Shown here in pieces: positions 20,655 through 32,756 of a DNA stretch of 64,000 nt (positions are counted from its first letter, which is position 1; each line of letters begins with the position of its first letter). The position numbers and the translations under genes were made by a program. The stretch is from the NCBI GenBank assembly GCA_039090855.1, contig CM077023.1, positions 78,467,127 to 78,531,126 of the forward strand. Direction: 5' to 3'. The notes below the pieces were generated by a model. It saw nothing but the letters and a program-made list of their open reading frames with translations. It was not told the origin of the DNA and did not search any database. This DNA is from Macrothele yani (Eukaryota; Arthropoda; Arachnida; Araneae; Macrothelidae).

Positions 20655-20980
20655 TTTAGCTCTCATTACGTCCGTTACTGCCACCGAGAAGTCTCAGGAT
20701 TGATTCCAGGTAGGTATGAACGCTGGAACCACTAAATATCCGTTGTGAGTCGGATGGGGTACTTGCCCTCCTTCCCCCTGTTATAAATAACGGCGTCTTT
20801 CTACACCTTTCTACCTCGCTTCCGTGTGACTTTCCTGTCGGGCACTCTAGTCCAAATCTCCTATCTTCCTACTTCTAAGGGTTTAAGGGTTGTTTAAGAA
20901 CTCGGGTTAGACACTTCCTTCCTAAAATCCTCTACATAAATTTTTCTAAATCTCTAGTGCTCTTTAGCCACATATGAAAC
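20655..20980 (+). mobile_element. SINE2 copy
   Basis: Diverged tRNA-like head (B-box-like GGATTGATTCCAGG near 20700), then the family body AGGTATGAACGCTGGAACC, ACTAAATATCCG, ACGGCGTCTTTC, CGGGCACTCTAG and the end CTAAAATCCTCTACAT. Best preserved relative is 22317-22632. Confidence 0.8.
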
Positions 20981-21082
20981 TTGCCCCAGAAGATTTGAAT
21001 AAATAAATAGTTTCGTAATAATGAAACCAGAGTTTTTATTGCTGTGAAAGTAATTGCCTTAGCATAATAAAATAATTTTATT

Positions 21083-22190
<1,108 letters not shown>

Positions 22191-22316
22191 TATCAGGTCA
22201 TCCCAGAAGTAACGTCGTTTTGCGCAAGCCCAACAGTAATGATCCCCCTGGTGCCCAGACTATGACGTCGACCACAGTGAGTATAAGAGGGATCACGCGA
22301 GCAGACCTTGAAGTCA

Positions 22317-22632
22317 GGCCGCGGGTGGCCTAGTGGTCAGAGTTCGTGGCTGCCATGGAGATGACCTCAGGTTCGATCCTGGGCAGGTATGAACGCTCGA
22401 ACCACTAAATACCCGCCGTGCGTCGGATGGGCACGTTTAGCCGTCGGACCCCGGGGACTCCCCCCCCCCGGTAATAAATAAGGGCGTCTTCCTCCCCCTT
22501 TCTACCTTGCTTCCGTGTCACTTTCCTATCGGGCACTCTAGCCCAAATCTCCTAGCTTCCTATTTCTAAGGGTTGATTAAGACCTGGGGCCAGACACTCC
22601 CTTCCTAAAATTCTCTACATATGATCTGATCT
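22317..22632 (+). mobile_element. SINE2 copy with 13-bp target duplication
   Basis: A box TGGCCTAGTGG and B box GGTTCGATCCTGG identify a tRNA-derived head; the body and the CTCTACAT-type end follow. Flanks GACCTTGAAGTCA (22304-22316) and GACCTTGAAGCCA (22633-22645) differ at one base, a typical LINE-driven duplication. It interrupts the 5' region of a mariner. Confidence 0.9.
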
Positions 22633-22724
22633 GACCTTGAAGCCACTTGAGACCGCAAACGGGAGTTCTAGGTGCAGTCGTTGTGTACTTAAACCGGGTC
22701 TGGTTCATTTGCCCGACGTTTACT

Positions 22725-22950
22725 TCACCGAAGGGTCACTTGACCGAAAATCACTTTACCGAAAAGATTGTTTTACCGAAAGATTACTTGATCGAAAAGT
22801 TCATTTCACCGAAGGGTCACTTGACCGAAAGGTACATTTCACCGAAGGTTCACTTGATCGAAAAGTTCATTTCACCGAAAGGTCTCTTTACCTAAAAGTT
22901 CATTTCATCGAAAGGTCATTTCACCGAAGTGTCAGTTCATCGAAAACTTT
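22725..22950. repeat. degenerate minisatellite, left arm of MULE-like element
   Basis: About eleven units built on TTCACCGAAGGGTCACTTGA with CCGAAA as the most constant part. Inverted relative to 23805-24090. Confidence 0.88.
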
Positions 22951-23804
22951 GGATTTCATTACAGAATCTCCTGAAGCATGGTGCAAGTTCGGCAGACAGA
23001 CCACCGAAACGTTAGGGGATTATACTCAAATTGCACTTTTGATTTCTCCATGTCACAAAGAGTGCAAAGATTTAGTTTTAAGTCACATCTTCTTTTTCCT
23101 CGGCTTAGGCCTTTTTAGCAAATTTTAATCATGTTCATAAGGTTTACATAAAAGTCATGTTAAGTGCTCATGTTCATAAGGTTTACATAAAAAGTAAAAT
23201 TAATAATGTTGCACATATTTTCAGGCAAAAAGAATAACTTTTAGTTCATTAGGCCTTGGCTTAGGCCTTTTTCCCCAATATTATTCGCATGAACTCGTGT
23301 TCATAAGGTTTACATAAAAAGTCAAGTTAATAATGTCGCACATTTTTTCAGGCAAAAAAAAAATCTATTTTAGGGCCCTAGATCTCGACTTAGGCCTTTT
23401 TAGCAAATTTTAACCGTGCGTGCTCATGTTCATAAGGTTTACATAAAAAGTTACTTTACATTTTATGTAATGCTTATGAATATGAGTAGGGTTAAAATCT
23501 GTTAAAATGGCCTGTATCTAGGCATACGGTCAAAAAATTAATGTTTTGTGGTTGAGTAAAAGTGGAACATTATTTACTTGATTTGCTATGTAACCCTTAT
23601 GAATATGAGCTCGGAGAATTAAAATTTAACAAAAAGGCACAGATCTAGGCTTTATAATTAATATTATATTTCGAAAAACCTACTCATGGGGAGGAGTTTC
23701 ATAGAAATTAAAAGTGTATTTTTTATACAATCAGATAATGTTTTGGTGGCCAGATTTTCAAAAACCCGCACCACACTCCAACAGATCTCTAAGAACAAAA
23801 ATTC

Positions 23805-24090
23805 TAAGTTTTCGATAAATTGACCATTAGGTGAAATGATCTTTCGATATAATGAACTTTTAGGTAAAGTAATCCTTCGGTGAAATGAACTTTTTGATCA
23901 AATATCCTTTCGATGAAATGAACTTTTAGGTGAAGTGATCTTTCGGGGAAATGAACTTTTCGGTGAAGTGATCTTTCGGGGAAATGAACTTTTCGGTCAA
24001 GTGACCCTTTGGTGAAATGTATCTTTCGAGCAAGTGATTTTCGGCGAAGTGATTTTCTGTCAAGTGACCTTTCGATCAAGTGAACGATAC
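23805..24090. repeat. degenerate minisatellite, right arm of MULE-like element
   Basis: About fourteen units, complementary in orientation to the left array; the inverted arrays allow the whole element to fold back. Confidence 0.88.
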
Positions 24091-24104
24091 CCACTTAAAC
24101 CGCA

Positions 24105-25110
24105 TATAGGAAATGCAGTGTCAGAAGACCACATTAGGCACATTAGGGTGTATGAGTTCCACCATCGACATTCAGCGACAGTAGCAACACGAAACATCAA
24201 TGCCGTATATGGGCCGGGTACCCTGGAGGTCAGAAAATGCCAAAGCTGGTTCCAGAAATTTCTGAGGGGGGACACAAGCCTGAAGGATATGCAGCGACCC
24301 GGATGGCCTGTTTTGCTGGATAACGACGTGCTGAAAGCTGCTGTTGAAGGAAATCAGCAGGTAACAGTCGAGGAATTGGCCACACTTGTTCATTCAACCC
24401 ATTCCACTGTTCACCGGCATCTGCAGGACCTCGGTTATGTGTCGAAACTGGATAAGTGGGTACCCCATGATCTCACTCCACAACAGCTGCAACAGCGTGT
24501 GGACATTTGCACTTCTTTGCTCTCCCGTGAAAAAAGGGAGCCGTTGTTGCACATAATTACAAAAAATAGATTGTTTATCACAACATTAAGCGTAAACAGC
24601 AGTAGCTTCCCAAAGGGAATGTGCCTACAGCAGTGGCGAAACCAGGGTGTTTCCCACAAAAGGTTTTGATGTCTGTGTGGTGGGATATGCAAGTCATAAT
24701 CCATTACGAGCTGCTGCCACCCATCAAAACCATTACAGGGGAAGTCTACTGTCAGCAGCTGCAGCGTCTACGCACTGCTTTGCAGGATAAACGTCCAGCG
24801 CCCGTGAATCGTAAAGGCGTGCTGCTGCAGAAGGACAATGCAAAACCACACACAGCGAAAATGACCAGTGCCACGTAGCAATACTTCGGATGGGAAAAAC
24901 TTCCGCATCCAGCATATTCCCCTGACATCGCCCCATCCGACGACCACCTCTTTCGCAGCCTGCAAAACCATCTTGATGGGACTACACTTCGAAATGTGGA
25001 GGAGGTACTGGGAGCCCTTTCTGCCTTTCTCGCATCGAAACCCATGGAATTCCACAAGTCTGTGATTCAAAACCTTGTCGATCGATGGGAGAAGGTTGTA
25101 ACTACCAGGG
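24105..25110 (+). pseudogene. mariner transposase, broken
   Basis: After the MULE-like insertion the gene resumes: HIRHIRVYEFHHRHSATVA, NINAVYGPGTLEVRKCQSWF, VEELATLVHSTHSTVHRHL, WVPHDLTPQQLQQRVDICTSLL (helix-turn-helix region and linker). The TGDEKW segment with the first catalytic D is destroyed (IITKNRLFITT). A second frame (24621-24878) gives VWWDMQVIIHYELLPP, LLQKDNAKPHTAKMT (second D kept). A third has SPDIAPSDDHLFRSLQNHLDG and KPMEFHKSVIQNLVDRWEKVV. The SPD-xx-PSD spacing is that of DD34D mariners. At least three frameshifts or stops plus the N-terminal disruption. Confidence 0.88.
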
Positions 25111-25199
25111 TCACTTATTATACACCTGTTCCAGGTACGTTTTTCTTTCTTTTCTTCACACGTTGAAAAAACGACAGTATTTTTGGAATTACCTGATAC

Positions 25200-26206
25200 A
25201 TTTGCAAAAACGCAAGTGTGAGTCAGGGCCGTAGTTAGTGATAAATTCTAGGGGAGGCTACTAGTAATGTAGGGAGGCTAGTAAAGCTTTTATTAATTGG
25301 GTAAATTAATATAAATGTAATCACGAAAGCATGTCTTTTTTTTGTGCTCTTAATGGCACCAAATGAGGAGGTACCCTCGGGAAGTTTTTAAGAATGAAAT
25401 GACTCAATGCTGTAAAACTGCTTGACCGGAGAAGACAAAATTTCGAAATTTGATATTGCCATGCTGTATTTGAAAACATTTAGCGGCCGATTTGGTTGCA
25501 ACTCGACGAAAGTATTCTTTACATAATGCCACACAGTTGTTTCCTCTAGTCTAGGCGATTTCTAAAAAAAAATCTGACGAAATGGATTTTAGCAATCAGA
25601 TATGTCTGAATCGCCAGTTCTACTGTTCAGTTCGTACCATTATCGCATCAGAAAACTTGAAAATTACATCACCCTGGAGCGGAAATCGAACCCTCATCTC
25701 CCGATTTCAGTTCGAGCATGCAATAATTTGGAAAGGAAATTCACTTATGATCACTCAAACCTAGAATTTCGGCAGCGGTCAGCTTGACTGCTGTAAAGAT
25801 TTCATGTAAAATGCGATAATGACTGGGAATCTGACATTAGTCAGGGTCTTCGGATGTCATACAATACCTGACTGTCGTTTTCCAGCGATGTTTATTTACG
25901 CAGAGTAAAAGTTAAAACACGCAGTTCTAGGATTAAGTTGACAAAATGTTTTTATGAGAACTCCAAAGGAAAACCATTCAAAAAAGCCCCAAGACAACAC
26001 ACTGATTAATTTTCATAAGATGAATAGTTAATTAACTGTTAAATTAAAATTGTATTAACCGGACACTACAGAATTTAATTCATACAAGAAAAACGTGCTT
26101 TTGAACTGACACAGGTCTAAATAATCTGTTTTGCATCACGTTTCTGTTGCGTCTAAACTTTTGAGGCATGTAGATCTCCTCCTTTCACACCATAACTATA
26201 TGTATA
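25200..26206. other. no element recognised; lone hAT-like end motif
   Basis: CAGGGCCGTAGTTAGTGATAA at 25226-25246 resembles the left end of the hAT-like element at 34250, but a partner end was not found. Otherwise AT-rich without motifs. Confidence 0.45.
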
Positions 26207-26574
26207 ATTAGTTACGGAAAAACTAATTGCAACTCTGGATATTTCTGACGTTTTTGGGTTTTCAGTGTTGCTACAAAAGTAAATATGCAGATAATACTTA
26301 CAATATGTATATTATTTTAAAGCACATTTCATGCAGAGGCCAACTCAGTTTACAGAATGGGAATATATTTAACAGAACTTATGTTATGACCAGAAATGTG
26401 CTGCGAAGGAAGCACACTTCGTTATGTGAAATGTTATCGTCATTGCTACAAGCCGACAGAGATAACTTGTACGTCCGCGTACAGGCGATATAAAGGGCAG
26501 GCGATGTGCGTGGAAGTATGTAGGGCAGCTTAAAAACTTCACTTAACGGGAAAGCGTATACTCTTACATTTTCC

Positions 26575-26890
26575 CCCGTAATTTTCTGTTATTACTTCAT
26601 GGCAACCTGGTCCCGCTTCTGTAATTAATTTCCTTTCCTCCTACCAAAGGCGCAGAGCGCTGAATTTTTATGCTGAAGGACTCTAAACCTAAGTCAAGAC
26701 TTTTCCATTCTGTTCCGTGGGGTTATTATTTTTTCCGTACTTATCAATTTTTACTTTTGCTATCAGGGCACCCTGGGTCCCGTTTCTGTAAGTAATTTCT
26801 TTTTCTCCTACCAAAAGACGCAAAGCGCTGAAGGATTTGCACTCTAAACCTAAGTTAGGACTTTTCAGTTCAGTTCGTGGAGATTATTCC
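26575..26890. repeat. two-copy direct repeat, about 185 bp
   Basis: GGCAACCTGGTCCCGCTTCT through CTAAACCTAAGTCAAGACTT is repeated as GGCACCCTGGGTCCCGTTTC through CTAAACCTAAGTTAGGACTT. It lies between the left TIR and transposase of Tc1 element C. Confidence 0.8.
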
Positions 26891-27019
26891 AGACGTTTTC
26901 GCAGTGCGCGTACGTAGTTCGTTTGCATTGGTGAGTGTGTAGTCGTTAATCCTGTGGACTGCAGTGCAAATCTGAAGTTTAGAGCGCATTTCGTTTATTC
27001 TGTGCAAACTGTGTTGCAC

Positions 27020-27745
27020 TTATGGAACGATTAGGTGATATTTCAGCACGAAAAGCTTCGCGAATGGTGAGTTTAAGTGAATTCGAAAAGCAATGCAGAA
27101 ATTGCCCGGATGACTGGGGTGCACAAGAGTACAGTTGGACGGCAGCTGGCGAAGCTCCGTGATATGGGTGGAATCAAGAATGGCAGGCTGGGTAAATGTG
27201 GCCGAAAAATGAAAACAACTCTTAGAAGTAACAACGCGTTGAAAGATTATGTCTGCGAAAAAGGTTCGTCTCGTCAACAATTCTTGCCAAAAAATTGCGG
27301 GAGAGCTGTGGTACTGTTGTTTGTCCTCGAACAGTGAGGAACAGGTTACGTTCTATGGGGTCTGACGTCTGATATGGCGGTAAAGAAGCCATTGCTAACC
27401 AATGTACAATGCAGGAAGCGTTTCGAATGGGCAAAGGAACATAAGGACTGGAACACTGATAAGTGGCGTTAAGTGTTATTTAGTGATGAGACAAAATTGA
27501 GCATCGACGGTAACGACGTGGGGTGCAGAGTGTTTCGACGAAATAACGAGGCGTTGCGTCCCTCTTGCACACTTAGACAAGAAAGTATCCATGCAGCGTT
27601 GTTATTTGGGGATGCTTTGCTGCTGCTGGAGTGGGCAGAATCCATGTGTGTGAGAGCACTGTTAATGCACAGGTGTACAGAAGCATCCTCCAGGAAAAGA
27701 TGGTGCCTTCAGGACGATTGCGCAGTGACACACAGCCTGAAATGT
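27020..27745 (+). pseudogene. Tc1-family transposase, N-terminal half, broken
   Basis: Frame pieces give a start near 27022 (MERLGDISARKASRMVSLSEF), a helix-turn-helix stretch (NAEIARMTGVHKSTVGRQL), RNRLRSMG in another frame, and VLFSDETKLSIDG with the first catalytic aspartate (27473-27520). Later RRNNEALRPSCTLRQESIHAA follows. The gene breaks off after EKMVPSGR-like sequence near 27710, before the second catalytic site, and runs straight into the right TIR region. So it is frameshifted and lacks its C-terminal third. Confidence 0.82.
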
Positions 27746-27818
27746 TCTGTTAAAGATATTCCCATTCTGTAAACTGATTTGGCTTCTGCATGAAATGTGC
27801 TTTAAAATTATATATATA

Positions 27819-30800
27819 TCATCATCATCATCATCATTGTCAACCATTATCAATCCACTGCTGGACGAAGGTCTCCCCAAGTTTCCTCCACAACGGTCTG
27901 TCTTGTGCCAGTCTCCTCCATGTCACCCCTGCATACTTTCGAATTTCATCCACCCATCTCCTATGTGGTCTTCTTCTGGGTCTTTTCCTGTCCCTTGGAA
28001 TCCAATCTAAAATTTCGGCTGTCCATCGATGATCTGTCCTTCTGGCAGTATGTCCAGCCCATTGCCATTTCAGGGATTTAACTTTGATCATGATGTCTTC
28101 CACTCTTGTCATTTTTCGGATCCACGAGTTCCTCTTCTTATCTCTCCTGGTTACACCAAGCATGCACCTCTCCATGCTTCTTTGAGTTGTCTGCAGCCTT
28201 TGTATGTCTCTTTTAGTTAAGGTCCACGTCTCTGCACCATACGTAAGCACTGGAAGGATGCATTGATCAAACACTTTTCTTTTAAGACATAATGGCATAT
28301 TGCTCTTGAAAATTATGCTGTTTCTTCCAAAAGCTCTCCAGGCAAGTTTTGTACGCCGATTAATTTCTTCATCAATGTGACCCTCACTTGATATCTGCTG
28401 TCCAAGATAAACGTACGTGTCTGTTATCTCCAGCTTTTCTCCATCAATCGATAAATCTTCATTTCTTGTAAAAGCATTGAACATCACTTTTGTCTTCTGA
28501 AAGTTCATTTTTAATCCCACTTCTTTACTCTTGTCAGCAAGTTCCTGGATCATACTCTGCAGCTCTGATGAGGTAGTTGCAAAAATGACTACGTCATCAG
28601 CAAAACGAAGGTGGGTTAGATAATCTCCATTAATCTTTATCCCCTTGTTTTCCCAGCTCAGCGACTGAAAAACACCCTCCAATGTGGCATTAAAGAGCTT
28701 CGGAGATATGGTGTCACCTTGTCTCACTCCCTTTCCAATTTTTACGTGTGTTGTATTTTCAAACAGCCTAATCTTTGCACTTGCATTTTCATAGATGTTA
28801 TTAATAATATTAATGTATGCATCTTCAATACCGCAGGTTTTCAGAGCCATTGTAACTGCTGATGGTTTCACCGAATCAAAGGCTTTTTCATAATCGATAA
28901 AAGCCATGCACAATGGAAGTTCATATTCCCTCGCTCTTTCAATTAGTTCTCTCAGCACGTGGATATGATCTATTGTGCTGTAGCCACTCCTGAATCCAGC
29001 TTGTTCTCTCGGTTGAGCCATGTCCAGTGCTACCTTCAAGCGGTGTGAAAGAACTTTAGTGAAGATTTTATAAACTACTGATAGGAGGCTGATAGGTCTG
29101 TAGTTTCCGAGATCCTCAATGTCACCTTTCTTATGTAGCAGGATCATTGTAGCGGTGTTCCAATCCTCAGGAATCTTTCCTTCATTAAGGCATCGAGTGA
29201 AAATTTGGGCGAGTACTGTTTCGATTTCTCCACTTGCTTCTTGTATGATGTCTACAGTAATTCCATCTTCTCCTGGAGCTTTTCCTCGCTTCATGTTCTT
29301 GATTGCATGTGCAACTTCTGCTGGAAGGACTGGAGGAACTCTGGTACTGGTATCTTTCATGATGTCTGGAGTGCATATATCATCCCTTTCATATAATTTG
29401 GAGTAGAAATCTTTCACTCTTGTCAAAATTTCGCCTCTATTTCTTGTTACAGAACCATCTTCTTTTCTCAGTGCCATAATCTGTTTTCTTCCCTTACTGA
29501 GATGTCCCTTTGCTATCTTTAGGCTTTGGTTGCTTTCAATTGCTTTCCTCACTAGTTCACAGTTGAATTTCCTTACGTCTTCAATGATACTTTTTCTTAC
29601 TGTCTTGCATAGCTCTATATATTCCACTTTGGAAGTCACATCTTCTTTAGTTGTCCTCATCTCTCTTCTTTTTTGCATCAACATTTTGGTTTTTCCTGAT
29701 AATTTGTTCACATGCAACTTGTTCTTAGACCCAGCTAATTTTGTTGCTGTTTCCATAAGAGCTTTGGTTACTTTTCTGTTAACTTCAGAGATGTCCACTT
29801 CTTCCGATGTTAGGCCTTCTAAAGCAGAGAACCTGTTCTTCAGTTCTAACTTGAAGGTATTATGGTGTTTTTAAGGTTGGTTATGTCAATAGATTTTGTT
29901 TGTCTTATGAGCTTGCCACGTTCAAGTTTAGTGTTGAGGTGCATCTTACATCTCACCAATCTATGGTCACTACCTGTGTTGAACTTGTTTAGCACACTGC
30001 AGTCTTCTATGACGAATTTTTTTGTTACACATAATAAAATCAATTTCACTTGTTGTCCCATTTGGATGTCTCCATGTCCATTTCCTGTGTGGCTTTTCTT
30101 GAAGAAGGAGTTCAAGATGAAAAACCCTTCTGCCTCTGCAAACTCAACGAGAGTATTTCCACGCTGGTTTCTGTTGCCATGACCGAATTTACCTACTGAA
30201 GTTTCATTCTGTTGCCGTTGCCCTATTTTTGCATTGAAATCTCCCATAATTATTTTCAAGTGCTGCTTACCTTTATTATTTAGATGACAAATTTCCTCAT
30301 AAAATTCTTCAATTTCTTCTTCAGGATGACTTGTGGTGGGTGCATAAGTTTGAATAATCTGAGCCTGGTATCTTCTCGAGAGTTGGATAACGAGTCGTGC
30401 AGCTCTGTCAGAGGAACTTTCAACTTCTACCACTTTATCCTTCAGTTTCTTGTTTATTATAAATCCAACACCACTAGTTCTGCCAGTATCTGTCCCACGA
30501 TAGTAGAAGAGATGTCCACTTTTCAGTTCGATGAGATCTTCTCCTTTTCTCCTTACCTCACTTAGCCCCACGATGTCCCACTTGATCCTTTGTAGTTCCT
30601 CTTCCAATTCAAGAAGCCTTGAATCAGAAGATAGGGAGCGTCCATTGTAAAGTAGCCAAGGTCAGCATCAGATGGCAGCCTAGTCCGGTCCTCCGGGGAT
30701 TCTTAGCACCCTCTGCCTTCATGTCGCACTGGCCGCTGCCTTGGCCAGGTACATTCCAGCTGCCGGAGACTGAGGGCCAAGATTTAAGTTGTGGAATCAT

Positions 30801-31006
30801 TTTGGAGGGGTTTGGCCATAACTCACCCCGCTGGCCAAGCGGGTGGGTGAGTGTGGGATAGAATTTCCTCTGATCCCGATGGTATAGTTATACCGCTATG
30901 GGCGGTCGTCAGAGCCCCTTTAGTGGGAACAGGATGCACCACGAGAAGGCGGGGTTGACATTTGTCAAGGAGAGGCTGTGATGTTACGCATCACCTGACC
31001 TTGCAT

Positions 31007-31009
<3 letters not shown>
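27819..31009 (-). mobile_element. RTE-type LINE copy 2, near full length
   Basis: Same 5' end (CATCCC beside TA repeats), same 5' UTR and same (ATG)n 3' tail as copy 1, with few differences over 3.2 kb. It lies in the right terminal repeat of Tc1 element C and is flanked by (TA)n at both sides. Closeness to copy 1 implies that the family transposed recently in this lineage. Confidence 0.93.
27840..30790 (-). pseudogene. RTE endonuclease-reverse transcriptase, best-preserved copy
   Basis: The reverse transcriptase half is a single 652-codon frame (27840-29798). In order it has RGKAPGEDGITVDIIQEA, NYRPISLLSVVYKIFTKVL, QAGFRSGYSTIDHIHVLREL, MAFIDYEKAFDSVK, GVRQGDTISPKLFNATL, FADDVVIFA (catalytic), LKMNFQKTKVMF, YVYLGQQIS and the C-terminal WAGHTARRTDHRWTAEIL region ending at QQWIDNG. 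The endonuclease half (29846-30607) is broken by indels near 29870 and 30020-30110, with GDFNAKIG and GSDHRLV still readable. The N-terminus (ATLQW... in place of ATYNGRS) has a further change near 30640. No RNase H domain was seen, as expected for RTE. Confidence 0.93.

Positions 31010-31037
<28 letters not shown>
31010..31037. repeat. (TA)n microsatellite between RTE copies
   Basis: Links the 5' end of copy 2 to the 3' (ATG)n of the next RTE copy. Confidence 0.93.
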
Positions 31038-31040
<3 letters not shown>

Positions 31041-32569
31041 TCATCATCATTTTCAACCATTATCAATCCACTGCTGGACGAAGGTCTCCCCAAGTTTCCT
31101 CCACAACGGTCTGTCTTGTGCCAGTCTCCTCCATGTCACTCACGCATACTTCCGAATTTCATCTACCCATCTCCCATGTGGTCTTCTTCTGGGTCTTTTC
31201 TTTTCCCTTGGAATCCAATGTAAAATTTCGGCTGTCCATCAATGGTCTGTCCTTCTGGCAGTATGTCCAGCCCATTGCCATTTCAGGGATTTAACTCTGA
31301 TCATGATGTCTTCCACTCTTGTCATTTTCGGATCCACGAGTTCCTCTTCTTATCTCTCCTGGTTACACCAAGCATGCACCTCTCCATGCTGCTTTGAGTT
31401 GTCTGCAGCCTTTGTATGTCTCTTTTAGTTAAGGTCCACGTCTCTGCCCCATACGTAAGCACTGGAAGGATGTATTGATTAAACACTTTTCTTTTAAGAC
31501 ATAATGGCATATTGTACTTGAAAATTATGCTGTTTCTTCCAAAAGCTTTCCAGGCAAGTTTTGTACGGCAGTTAATTTCTTCATCAATGTAACTCTCACT
31601 TGATATGTGCTGCCCAAGATAAACGTACGTGTATGTTATCTCCAGCTTTTCTCCATTAATCGATAAATCTTCATTTCTTGTAAAAGCATTGAACATCACT
31701 TTTGTCTTCTGAAAGTTCATTTTTAAACCCACTTCTTTACTCTTGTCAGCAAGTTCCTGGATCCTAATCTGCAGCTCTGATGGGGTAGTTGCAAAAATGA
31801 CTACGTCATCAGCAAAACGAAGGTGGGTTAGATAATCTCCATTAATCTTTATCCCTTTGTTTTCCCAGTTCAGTGATTGAAACACATTTTCCAATGTAGC
31901 ATTAAAGAGCTTCGGAGATATGGTGTCACCTTGTCTCACTCACTTTCCAATTTTTATGTGTGTTGTATTTTCAAACAGCCGAATCTTTGCACTTGCGTTT
32001 TCATAGATGTTATTAATAATATTAATGTATGCATCTTCAATACCGCAGGATTCCAGAGCCATTGTAACTGCTGATGGTTTCACTTAATCAAAGGCTTTTT
32101 CATAATCGATAAATGCCATGCACAATGGAAGTTCATATTCCCTCGCTCTTTCAATTAGTTCTCTTAGTACGTGGATATGATCTATTGTGCTGTAGCCACT
32201 CCTGAATCCAGCTTGTTCTCTCTCTCTCCCATGTGGTCTTTTTCGGGGTCTTTTCCTGTCCCTTGGAATCCAATGTAAAATTTCGGCTGTCCATCGTTGG
32301 TCTGTCCTTCTGGCAGTATGTCCAGCCCATTGCCATTTCAGGGATTTAACTCTGATCACGATGTCTTCATTTCTTGAAAAATCTTCAATACCGCAGGATT
32401 TCAGAGCCATTGTAACTGCTGATGGTTTCACTGAATCAAAAGCTTTTTCATAATCGATAAAAGCCATGCACAATGGAAGTTCATATTCCCTCGCTCCTAC
32501 AATTAGTTATCTCAGCACGTGGATATGATCTATTGTGCTGTAGCCACTCCTGAATCCAGCTTGTTCGTG

Positions 32570-32570
<1 letters not shown>
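31038..32570 (-). pseudogene. RTE-type LINE, rearranged fragments
   Basis: 31038-32221 is a 5'-truncated copy (frame 31322-31939 with FADDVVIFATTPSELQ; a stop near 31940). At 32222-32375 the sequence jumps back to a region nearer the 3' end (HGRW to VKSLKWQWAGHTA), and 32376-32566 again repeats the KAFDSVK and GYSTIDHIHVLREL region already present at 32040-32220. The result is a patchwork from an internal deletion and a local duplication, ending at a (CT)n tract. Confidence 0.88.

Positions 32571-32661
<91 letters not shown>
32571..32661. repeat. (CT)n-(TA)n compound microsatellite
   Basis: About 70 bases of CT followed by about 20 of TA; the TA part belongs to the right terminal repeat of Tc1 element C. 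Confidence 0.95.
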
Positions 32662-32756
32662 TGTGAGTTTATCTGCATATTTACTTTTGCAGCAACACTG
32701 AAAACCACAAAACGTTAGAAATTTCCAGAGTGGCTATTAATTTTTCCGTAACTGTG

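Larger units (their letters stand above)
22696..24092. mobile_element. MULE-like foldback element, non-autonomous
   Basis: A 1397-base insertion in a mariner with a perfect 9-bp duplication ACTTAAACC (22687-22695 and 24093-24101). The ends are inverted: GGGTCTGGTTCATTTG and, from the right, GGGTATCGTTCACTTG. Inside each end lies a long array of 18-20-base degenerate units (CACTTGACCGAAAAG-like) in opposite orientation, and the centre has three direct copies of a roughly 125-base unit (GTTCATAAGGTTTACAT) plus a partial inverted one. A 9-bp duplication with G-starting ends suits the Mutator-like superfamily; no transposase is present, so the superfamily is inferred. Confidence 0.82.
22193..25196 (+). 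mobile_element. mariner transposon with two nested insertions
   Basis: TA flanks at 22191-22192 and 25197-25198. The left end TCAGGTCATCCCAGAAGTAA matches the inverted right end TCAGGTAATTCCAAAAATA, and both continue into CGTCGTTTT. After subtracting a SINE2 (22317-22632) and a MULE-like element (22696-24092) with their duplications, about 1.27 kb is left, the normal mariner length. It is the host of the clearest nest in the window. Confidence 0.88.
26207..32756 (+). mobile_element. Tc1-type transposon C with long TIRs, split by RTE cluster
   Basis: TA flanks (26205-26206, 32757-32758). The left terminal repeat, from 26207 for about 190 bases, matches a right repeat that is now in two parts: its inner part at 27735-27818 and its outer part at 32655-32756. 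Both sides carry the AGTTACGGAAAAA end, a TTTCAGTGTTGCT segment and GTAAATATGCAGATAA; the inner part carries TTTACAGAATGGGAATAT and CATTTCATGCAGA. The split lies in an AT/TA run of the repeat, where the RTE copies at 27819-32570 came in. Without them the element is about 1.7 kb. The join was made by eye. Confidence 0.8.

Noticed and set aside
22637..23128. 163-codon frame with EGSLDRKVHFTEGSL repeats as a repeat protein
   Set aside because: It is a translation of the minisatellite arm of the MULE-like element; unit length varies and the frame is not conserved in the other arm.
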